A stretch of 64,000 nt of DNA, taken from contig CAWELJ010000010.1 of assembly GCA_963809825.1 (NCBI GenBank), forward strand, positions 195,525 to 259,524, given 5' to 3'. Under the pieces are notes generated by a model. It ran no database searches, was not told the origin of the DNA, and saw only the letters and a list, made by a program, of their open reading frames with translations. This document shows positions 1 to 6,571 of this stretch, piece by piece. Origin of the DNA: Bog-473 sp963809825 (GTDB taxonomy: Bacteria > Actinomycetota > Acidimicrobiia > Acidimicrobiales > RAAP-2). The translations under genes were made by a program, and so were the position numbers. The stretch's first letter is position 1; the number at the start of each line of letters is the position of its first letter.

Positions 1-657
1 GCCATGCGCGAATGGGTGGCCACCGTCGAGACCACGCACTACTGCCTCGGTTCTGTGATGGGGCCGCATCCGTTCCCCTACATGGTGCGCCAGCTCCAGA
101 GCGTCGTCGGGGAGGAGGCTCGGGAACAGTGCCGCCTCCTGCTCGAAGGAGCCGATCCGGACGTGGTGGTGGCCTGCATCGGGGGCGGATCGAATGCGGC
201 CGGGACCTTTGCCGGATTCGTGGACACGCGGGCCCGGCTGGTCGGCGTGGAGGCCGCCGGCGGGGCCGCCATCACCAACGGCATCCCGGGCGTCCTCCAC
301 GGCATGCACTCGCGCCTGCTGCAGGACGAGGTGGGGCAGATCCAGGAGGCAGAGTCGATCTCAGCCGGACTCGACTATCCCGGCCTGGGTCCCGAGCACG
401 CGCACCTCGCGGCGACCGGGCGGGCGGAGTACTCGACGGCAGGCGACGACGAGGTGCTCGAGGCCTTCCGGTTGCTCAGCCACACCGAGGGCATCATCCC
501 CGCGCTCGAGTCGGCGCACGCCGTGGCCTGGGTGGCGCGCAGCGCGGGCACCGACTCGTTGCCCGCAGGTTCGACCGTCCTGATCACCCTGTCGGGCCGG
601 GGCGACAAGGACGTGGCGCAGGTGCGCCAGATCTTCTCTCAAGAGAACCATGCCTGA
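1..657 (+). CDS. trpB: Tryptophan synthase beta subunit, C-terminal part
   Basis: The beta subunit condenses indole with L-serine using pyridoxal phosphate to give L-tryptophan. Only the last 219 or so codons are inside the window; the reading frame is open from base 1, so the start lies upstream. The phosphate-binding glycine loop GGGSNA is present, followed by VGVEAAG, the HTEGIIPALES stretch and LSGRGDKD near the end, all typical of TrpB. The catalytic PLP lysine region lies outside the window. The stop overlaps the start of trpA by 8 bases, which points to translational coupling in the usual trpBA order. Confidence 0.96.
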   Translation, partial: AMREWVATVETTHYCLGSVMGPHPFPYMVRQLQSVVGEEAREQCRLLLEGADPDVVVACIGGGSNAAGTFAGFVDTRARLVGVEAAGGAAITNGIPGVLHGMHSRLLQDEVGQIQEAESISAGLDYPGLGPEHAHLAATGRAEYSTAGDDEVLEAFRLLSHTEGIIPALESAHAVAWVARSAGTDSLPAGSTVLITLSGRGDKDVAQVRQIFSQENHA

Positions 658-1420
658 CCTGGAGAAAGGGCTCCGGGCGCAGCGCGACCGTGGCCGCAAG
701 CTGCTGATCCCGTATCTCATGGGGGGGATGACCGAGGACTGGGCGCACTCCCTCGCCGCGATCGTGGCCGCCGGGGCCGACGCAGTCGAGGTGGGGATCC
801 CCTTCTCGGACCCGATGATGGACGGGCCGGTGATTCAAGAGGCGGCTCTGCGCGCACTCAGGCGTGGCACGGTCCCCCAGGAGGTGCTCGACGGGATCGC
901 TGGCGCCGAGGCGCCGGCGCCCGTGGCGGTCATGACGTACTACAACATCGTGTTCCGGGCCGGGCACAAGCGCATGGCCCGCTCCCTGGCGGCTGCCGGC
1001 GTGAGTGGAGCCATCATCCCCGACCTTCCCATTGAGGAGATCGGCCCGTGGGCCATCGAAGCGGATGCGGCCGGCATCGACACGGTCCTGCTGGTGGCGC
1101 CGTCGAGCCCACCGGACCGGGTCGAACGCATCTGTGCACGAGCACGCGGTTTCGTCTACGCGGTGGCGCGTATGGGGGTGACGGGGGAGCGGAGCGACAT
1201 CGGGAGCGATGTGACGAAGGTGGTGGAACGGATCCGGAGTTGCACCGACATGCCCATCTGCGTCGGGGTCGGCGTGTCGACACCGGCCCAGGCCGCCGAG
1301 GTGTGCCAGGTGGCCGACGGCGTGGTCGTGGGCTCGGCGCTGGTGCGGCGCCTCCTCGAGGGCGAGGGTCCCGACGGCGCTGCCGCGTTCGTCGGATCGC
1401 TGCGGGAAGCGATCGACTAA
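650..1420 (+). CDS. trpA: Tryptophan synthase alpha subunit
   Basis: TrpA cleaves indole-3-glycerol phosphate to indole and glyceraldehyde 3-phosphate and passes indole to TrpB. The protein has 256 residues, near the usual length for the family. The catalytic glutamate sits in VEVGIPFSDP and the second catalytic aspartate in the following MMDGP, where most relatives have LADGP. IPDLPIEE, VAPSSPPDR and GVGVSTPAQA are the expected TIM-barrel signatures. The ATG lies inside the end of trpB. Its stop codon overlaps the stop of the convergent SGNH hydrolase gene, so no terminator fits between them. Confidence 0.97.
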   Translation: MPDLEKGLRAQRDRGRKLLIPYLMGGMTEDWAHSLAAIVAAGADAVEVGIPFSDPMMDGPVIQEAALRALRRGTVPQEVLDGIAGAEAPAPVAVMTYYNIVFRAGHKRMARSLAAAGVSGAIIPDLPIEEIGPWAIEADAAGIDTVLLVAPSSPPDRVERICARARGFVYAVARMGVTGERSDIGSDVTKVVERIRSCTDMPICVGVGVSTPAQAAEVCQVADGVVVGSALVRRLLEGEGPDGAAAFVGSLREAID

Positions 1421-2625
1421 TCCCGGGCGCGCAGCACCCGGTCAGAGACGGCGGCGATGGCGCGCTGTCCTGCCGCGGTCGGGTGGGCGGCGCGCCAGAC
1501 GTACCCCTGCAGGTTCTTCTCCGCCCCGTCGGCCCGCGTGACCAGGGAAGTGCAGTCCGAGGCCGCATGGATCGCATCGGTGCCGGTGCACGCCTTGGCG
1601 GCGAGGATGTCGGCGGCATCCGCGGCCAGGGTCGCGTCGGGCACCGGCTCCCCCGAGAAGATCCACGGGTCGGCCGTGCAGACCCCGTGCCCGTCTACGG
1701 CGGTCGAGATGTCGACCAGGGTCACGTTCGTGACGTGGTGCGTGCGCGCATCGGCCACGGCGCCGGCGATCGAGCGGTTCAGCGCTCCGAGGACCACCTG
1801 TGCCGATGCGTACGTGGTGGCTGCATTGGCCTTGAGGCCGCTGCACACGAGGTTGGTGTGCAGGTGGGACGCAAAGGTGTCGTCGGCGATCTGCGACGGT
1901 CGAGGAATGGGTTGGTAGTAGTCGAGAACGGCGATGGTGCCGGCGTGCGGGGCCATCGCCTCGATGGCTTCCGCCAGGCTGGTGCGGACGTTGGAGAGAA
2001 CGGCGGCCAGATTCGGCGTGACGGCGCCGTTGGCCACGCAACGCGTCCCGAGGCCGAGGTTCGCTCCGAAGGCTTGGCCCAACTGGTACTCCAGGCAGCG
2101 GGCGAAGTCGATGTCGTCGGCCCCGTCCTGCAGCAGCACCAGACGCGCCGGGTGCTGGGCCAGGTCCGCGGCTGCGACCTCGTCGCTCAGGTTGCGCGCC
2201 TGCTGCGGCGGCACCGGGCACTGCCCGTCGCGAGCGGTGTTGTCCGCCCCGTCGGCGACCGCCCCGCTGATGGAGAGCTGGTCACCCGTGAGACGGCAAT
2301 TCGTGGGCCGCACGGCCATGGTGAGTCCGAGGTCCCCGGCGAGCAGACTCGGGTAGGCCGACGGTGAGGGGCCCTGCGACACGGCGGCGGACGGAAGCCC
2401 CACCTGGGGCGTCAGGTAGGGGTTGTGCAGGCCGTGGCCGTAGGGCACGGAGTCGCCCAGGGCGACGGCGCGCGTCGAGACCTGGGTCTGCGGACCAGGT
2501 GACCGGGAGCTGCGGGTGGCCAGCACGACACTTCCGCTGACCAGGGCCAGGACCACGAGCGTGGATACGGCCCAGAAGACGGGCGAACGGCGCGCGGAGG
2601 CGCCCCAAGTCTGCAGTCTTCCCAT
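1417..2625 (-). CDS. Secreted or membrane-anchored SGNH/GDSL hydrolase
   Basis: 402 residues, with one N-terminal membrane segment (about residues 16-37) and an exported hydrolase domain. Block I is GDSVPYG with the nucleophile candidate Ser59. Block V is HPTAAG with His381, in the order expected for the SGNH family. Two details are unusual: the block III asparagine seems replaced (GADDIDF where relatives have G-x-N-D), and no aspartate lies three residues before His381. The substrate, an ester of lipid or glycan, cannot be deduced. It lies 58 bases downstream of fabF on the same strand and could be read through from the fab operon. The family call is good; activity is uncertain. Confidence 0.8.
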   Translation of the reverse strand: MGRLQTWGASARRSPVFWAVSTLVVLALVSGSVVLATRSSRSPGPQTQVSTRAVALGDSVPYGHGLHNPYLTPQVGLPSAAVSQGPSPSAYPSLLAGDLGLTMAVRPTNCRLTGDQLSISGAVADGADNTARDGQCPVPPQQARNLSDEVAAADLAQHPARLVLLQDGADDIDFARCLEYQLGQAFGANLGLGTRCVANGAVTPNLAAVLSNVRTSLAEAIEAMAPHAGTIAVLDYYQPIPRPSQIADDTFASHLHTNLVCSGLKANAATTYASAQVVLGALNRSIAGAVADARTHHVTNVTLVDISTAVDGHGVCTADPWIFSGEPVPDATLAADAADILAAKACTGTDAIHAASDCTSLVTRADGAEKNLQGYVWRAAHPTAAGQRAIAAVSDRVLRARD

Positions 2626-2683
2626 GGACGATCCTCACCAGCGCTGCCGGGCGGCAGCGGAAGTGCGACCTTACCGGTTGCGC

Positions 2684-3880
2684 TCAGCCAGGTGGCAGCA
2701 GGACGAGGCAGCCGTTGTGCCCGCCGAACCCGAAGGAGTTGGACAGCACGGCGGCGGGTTCCCAGGTCGTGGGCTCCCCGTGCACGACCCGGATCGAGAT
2801 CTCGGGGTCGGGCTCCTCGTACCCGGCGGTCGGCGGAATGGTGGCGTGATGGATCGTCAACACGGCGGCCACCGCTTCGATCGCGCCGGCCGCGGCCAGC
2901 CCGTGGCCCGTCACCCCCTTCGTCGACGTCACGAGCGGCCCGGGCTCGCCGAACACCTTCGTGATGGCCCGCGCTTCGGCCAGGTCGTTCAGGGGCGTCG
3001 AGGTCCCGTGGGCGTTGATGTGCCCGACGTCGGAGGGCGCGATGTCGGCGTCGGCCAGCGCCAGCTCCATGCAGGCGACCGCACCCGACCCGTCGGGGGA
3101 GGGGGCGGTGATGTGGTGCGCGTCGGCCGTGCTCGCCGCCCCGGCGAGCTCCGCGTAAATGGTGGCGCCTCTCGCCACGGCGCGATCCCAGTCCTCGAGG
3201 ACCAGCGCGGCTGCGCCCTCGGTCATGACGAACCCGTCCCGTCGGGCGTCGAAGGGGCGCGAATGGCCCGACGTCGAGAGCGCCGTCATGTTGGCGAACG
3301 CCGCGAGCGCGACAGGGACCATGCTGGCCTCGGATCCGCCACCGATGGCCACGTCGCAGCGACCGGTCGCGACGAGGCGGGCGGCTGCGGCGATGGCGTG
3401 CGTGCCGGCGGCGCAGGCAGTGCAGATCACCTCGGACGGGCCGCGCCAGCCGAGCCGCATGGAGATCCCGGCCGCGCCGGCGTTGGCCATCATCATGGGC
3501 ACCAGCCGCGGTGAGACCCGATCGGCCCCCTTGGCGTCGAAGACGCCGACCTGGTCGGCCAACGTCTCGAGGCCACCGACGCCGGTGGCGAACACGACAC
3601 CCGCCTTGGCGGGGTCGACGGCGAGCTCCCCGGCCGACCCGACCGCCATGTCGGCCGAGACCATGGACAGCTGCGCGAAGCGGTCGAGCTGGCGCACCTC
3701 CTTCGGTCCGAAGAAGTCCTGTGGTTGGTAGCCCCGCACGGCACCGCCGATCACCGAGGGGTGCAGCAGGCCCTCCCAGAGGGCATGGACGCCGACCCCG
3801 CAGCAAGTGATCGCCCCGAGGCCGGTGACGGCCACCCGCCGCCCCCGGACCGGGCCCTGGGCGCCGATCCCGATCTGCAT
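2684..3880 (-). CDS. fabF: Beta-ketoacyl-ACP synthase II
   Basis: FabF extends acyl-ACP with malonyl-ACP in type II fatty-acid synthesis in the cytoplasm. The 398-residue protein has the thiolase-fold catalytic triad: Cys156 in CTACAAGTHA, His291 in NAHGTSTP and His326 in TGHGLAAAG, with spacing close to E. coli FabF. FGFGGHNG near the C-terminus is also typical. The start ATG shares one base with the stop of acpP (TGATG), a coupling repeated at other joints of this operon. It is the last fab gene; the SGNH hydrolase gene follows. Confidence 0.95.
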   Translation of the reverse strand: MQIGIGAQGPVRGRRVAVTGLGAITCCGVGVHALWEGLLHPSVIGGAVRGYQPQDFFGPKEVRQLDRFAQLSMVSADMAVGSAGELAVDPAKAGVVFATGVGGLETLADQVGVFDAKGADRVSPRLVPMMMANAGAAGISMRLGWRGPSEVICTACAAGTHAIAAAARLVATGRCDVAIGGGSEASMVPVALAAFANMTALSTSGHSRPFDARRDGFVMTEGAAALVLEDWDRAVARGATIYAELAGAASTADAHHITAPSPDGSGAVACMELALADADIAPSDVGHINAHGTSTPLNDLAEARAITKVFGEPGPLVTSTKGVTGHGLAAAGAIEAVAAVLTIHHATIPPTAGYEEPDPEISIRVVHGEPTTWEPAAVLSNSFGFGGHNGCLVLLPPG

Positions 3881-4119
3881 CAGAGCTTGGACGAGATCAG
3901 GTCGAAGGCCTGGCCGATCGTGGTGATGTCCTCGAGCTCGGTCTCCTCCACCGTGATGTCGAAGGCCTCCTCGAGGGCCATGACGAGCTCCACGAGGTCC
4001 AAGCTGTCGGCGTCGAGGTCATCGGCGAACTTGGCTTCCTTCGTGATCTTCTCCGCCGGCACCTGCAATACCTCCACGGCGCACTCGCGAAACTTCTCGA
4101 ACGCTGCGTCGCTGTCCAC
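3880..4119 (-). CDS. acpP: Acyl carrier protein
   Basis: A 79-residue acidic protein that carries acyl chains on a 4'-phosphopantetheine arm. The attachment serine is Ser39 in DADSLDLVEL, the classic ACP motif. The length and the pattern of helices rich in Glu and Asp match AcpP. It lies between fabG (33-base gap) and fabF (one-base overlap), as expected for the carrier protein of the pathway encoded around it. Confidence 0.97.
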   Translation of the reverse strand: MDSDAAFEKFRECAVEVLQVPAEKITKEAKFADDLDADSLDLVELVMALEEAFDITVEETELEDITTIGQAFDLISSKL

Positions 4120-4152
4120 TATCAGCTCCTTGTCTGTCGGTTCCCCAGCACG

Positions 4153-4878
4153 CTACAGGCCCATGCCGAGACCGCCGTCGACGGGCACCACTGCCCCCGT
4201 CACGTAGGCGGCGGAATCCGAGGCCAGGAAGCCCACCACGGCGGCGACGTCGCCGGCGGTGCCTGCTCGCCCCAGTGGCACTTGCCCGGTCATCATGGCC
4301 ACCCGGTCGGCACCCAGGGCTGCCGTCATGTCGGTGTCGATGAGGCCCGGGGCCACCACGTTCACCGTGATCTGCCGGCTGCCCACCTCCCGGGCGATGG
4401 CCCGGGCCATGCCCACCAGCCCCGCCTTCGAGGCCGCGTAGTTGGCTTGTCCCGGGAGCCCGACGAAGGCGCCCACCGACGAGACGAAGATGATGCGGCC
4501 GGCGTGCTGCCGCAACATCTTGGCCACGGCCCGCTTGGCGACCCGGAACGACCCGGTGAGGTTGGCGTCGATCACGTCGAGGAAGGCCTGGTCGCTCATG
4601 CGCAGCATCAGGGAGTCCATCGTGATGCCGGCGTTGGCTACGAGCACCTCGACCGGCCCCCACCGATCCTCGATGGCCGAGAAGGCCGCCCCGACCTCCT
4701 CAGTGCTCCGCACGTCGCAACGCACGGCCATGTAGCGGTCCGGGTCCGAGCCCTCGGGCGCGGGGGGTGGGTCGTCCGAACGGTACGTCGTAGCGACCCG
4801 GTCGCCGTTGGCGGAGAACCACGCCACGCACGCCGCGCCGATGCCGCGGGTGCCCCCCGTGACGAGAACGATGGCCAT
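4153..4878 (-). CDS. fabG: 3-oxoacyl-ACP reductase
   Basis: A short-chain dehydrogenase of 241 residues that reduces 3-oxoacyl-ACP with NADPH. The nucleotide-binding motif TGGTRGIG is at the N-terminus, NAG in VANAGIT follows, and the catalytic set is Ser134, Tyr147 and Lys151 (YAASK). PVDGGLGMG at the end is typical of FabG. The frame stays open upstream, but the ATG chosen overlaps the fabD stop as TGATG and gives the normal SDR N-terminus. It occupies the place where many actinobacteria have fabH; no fabH is present in this operon. Confidence 0.94.
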   Translation of the reverse strand: MAIVLVTGGTRGIGAACVAWFSANGDRVATTYRSDDPPPAPEGSDPDRYMAVRCDVRSTEEVGAAFSAIEDRWGPVEVLVANAGITMDSLMLRMSDQAFLDVIDANLTGSFRVAKRAVAKMLRQHAGRIIFVSSVGAFVGLPGQANYAASKAGLVGMARAIAREVGSRQITVNVVAPGLIDTDMTAALGADRVAMMTGQVPLGRAGTAGDVAAVVGFLASDSAAYVTGAVVPVDGGLGMGL

Positions 4879-6140
4879 CAGCGGGCGTCGGGTACCCGGA
4901 GCCAGACGAGGGGCTGTCCCTCCTGGACCCGCTCGCCGTCGGCCGCCAGCCAGCGGATGACCTGACCGGCGAACGGCGTGCGCACCTCCGAGACCCCGAT
5001 CCGTCCCACGAGGTCCCCGACGGCGACGGCGGACGCCCCCTCTCCCGTCCCGGGGTCGCCGCCGGTCCCGGGGAGGAGGCCCGTCCCCGGCGCCTGCAGC
5101 GATGACTCCGGGCTGAAGATCCCGCTGGAGGGGCTGACCACGACCCGCTCGGACATGTAGAGGTGCTCGCCCTGGTGCAGCGCAGGCTCGGCCCGCCAGG
5201 TGCCGGCTGCGCCGATCTGGTCCATCAGGGTGTCGAGGTCCTCCGGCTTGGAGACGGCCAGCGACTGGATCTCGGGCAGGCTGCGCTTGGCCAGCCCGCT
5301 CAGGACGCCGCCCGGACCGAGCTCGACGAGCGAGGTCAGACCGAGGCCGGCGAAGGTCTCGAGCGTCTGGCGCCAGCGGACGGGGCTGCAGAGCTGAGCG
5401 GAGAGCAGGCCGGGCCAATCGGCAGGGTCGTCGTGGACGTGCGCGTCGACGTTGGCGACCACGCGGACCTCCGGCGCCATGAAGACCACCTCGGCCAGTG
5501 CCTTGCGCAGGTCGGCGCGGGCGCCTTGCATGAGCGGCGTGTGGAATGCGCCCGAGACCTGGATCGGCATGACGCGCTTGGCCCCGAGGCTCTTCGCCAA
5601 TTCGCCGGCCAGGGCGACCGCGTCGGGCGTTCCGGCGATCACGACCTGTCCGGGAGCGTTGTAGTTGGCCACCCAGACGTCCCCCTCGGCGCGCATGCAG
5701 GCCGCCTCGGCATCGTCGTCTGCGATCCCGAGCAGCGCGGCCATGGTGCCGGGGGCCTCTTCGCCTGCCCGCGCCATGGCCTCGCCGCGGGCGACGACCA
5801 GGCGGATCCCGTCCTCGAAACCGAGGGCACCGCTGGCGACCAGTGCCGTGTACTCACCGAGGCTGTGGCCGGCACAGGCGGCCGGGGTGAGTCCGATCCG
5901 CTCCACCGCGTCGAGCACGACCAGGCTGAGCACGGTCGTCGCGAGCTGCGCGTTCTCCGTCTGCGTCAGTTCTTCGATCGGCGCGTGGAGTAGGAGGTGC
6001 GACAGGTCGCGCTCGGCGGCGGCCGATGCCTCCTCGACCACCTCCCACGACGGGTGGTCGACCCATGGCTCACCCATACCGGCACGCTGTGATCCCTGTC
6101 CGGGGAAGGTGAAAACCAACACGTGTCCGACGGCTCCCAT
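4878..6140 (-). CDS. fabD: Malonyl-CoA:ACP transacylase with extra biotinyl/lipoyl-like C-terminal domain
   Basis: 420 residues. Residues 1 to about 315 are a complete FabD: VFTFPGQGSQ at the N-terminus, nucleophile Ser93 in GHSLGEYTAL and His200 in GAFHTPLM. It transfers malonyl from CoA to ACP. From about residue 329 a second module follows: RVVVSPSSGIF, a Pro/Gly-rich linker, then VGDLVGRIG, TPFAGQVIRWL and EGQPLVWLRV. This is the pattern of a biotin-carboxyl-carrier hammerhead, but the biotin-accepting AMKM turn is missing. The frame stays open about 116 codons upstream in low-quality sequence; the ATG just before the FabD motif is preferred. First gene of the operon. Confidence 0.9.
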   Translation of the reverse strand: MGAVGHVLVFTFPGQGSQRAGMGEPWVDHPSWEVVEEASAAAERDLSHLLLHAPIEELTQTENAQLATTVLSLVVLDAVERIGLTPAACAGHSLGEYTALVASGALGFEDGIRLVVARGEAMARAGEEAPGTMAALLGIADDDAEAACMRAEGDVWVANYNAPGQVVIAGTPDAVALAGELAKSLGAKRVMPIQVSGAFHTPLMQGARADLRKALAEVVFMAPEVRVVANVDAHVHDDPADWPGLLSAQLCSPVRWRQTLETFAGLGLTSLVELGPGGVLSGLAKRSLPEIQSLAVSKPEDLDTLMDQIGAAGTWRAEPALHQGEHLYMSERVVVSPSSGIFSPESSLQAPGTGLLPGTGGDPGTGEGASAVAVGDLVGRIGVSEVRTPFAGQVIRWLAADGERVQEGQPLVWLRVPDAR

Positions 6141-6571
6141 CGACGGCGGGTGGGGGAACTCACAGTGTTGCATGCCGGCATGGCCCCGGCTCAAGTCCGG
6201 GCCGGCATGGTCGCAGAATCGCACCACCGGTGCGACGGAAGGGTGGTGCGGGAAGCCCGTCCTGGTTACCGGGCGGAAACCGGGTACGACGGTTGGTACG
6301 ACCGCCGGCCGGGAGCCGCGGTCGTACGAACACCTGGCCGGGCCAACGCGACGCGCCGTGGCCCGCCGCCAGCGACAACGACGAGCAACCGGTCCCGGGC
6401 GGCGCATCTCGGGAACCCCGCCGTCCGGGGCCCGGCGGGGTTCGGCGATTGTCGCCTCATTGTCCGAGTTCACCCGGTCGTGCTGCAACCCCTCCAGGCG
6501 AGTGGCGTCTGGTAGAGGTGCAGTCAGGGGCCCTCTTTGGGGGCATTAGCCTGTCCCCTCGGGGGGGATCT
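6141..6571. other. Non-coding divergent region between fabD and the S53 peptidase gene
   Basis: About 430 bases with no convincing gene, although frames stay open on both sides because of the high G+C content. It must hold the promoter of the fab operon and that of the peptidase gene. It is rich in symmetry: 9-base arms at 6171-6179 and 6201-6209 (CATGCCGGC / GCCGGCATG), CGCACC / GGTGCG at 6220-6234, repeats of GTACGAC near 6285-6330 in both orientations, and a strong hairpin at 6413-6443 followed by a smaller one at 6444-6456. I cannot assign -10 or -35 boxes with confidence. Operators for a fatty-acid regulator are possible but unproven. Confidence 0.5.
6413..6443. other. Strong inverted repeat (hairpin) upstream of the S53 gene
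   Basis: Perfect 11-base arms GAACCCCGCCG and CGGCGGGGTTC around a 9-base loop, followed directly by a second small hairpin GGCGA-TTG-TCGCC (6444-6456). There is no T-run on either side, so it is not a classical intrinsic terminator. It may act as a transcript leader structure, an operator or a weak terminator for the divergent transcripts. Confidence 0.45.

Noticed and set aside
6141..6488. N-terminal extension of FabD by about 116 residues
   Set aside because: The extension has no similarity to FabD and lies in the palindrome-rich control region; the ATG at 6140 gives the family start.
6230..6571. Extension of the S53 gene to an upstream ATG near 6230
   Set aside because: The upstream 114 codons look non-coding (Arg/Gly/Pro-rich, overlapping hairpins), and the GTG at 6572 gives a proper ribosome-binding site and signal peptide.
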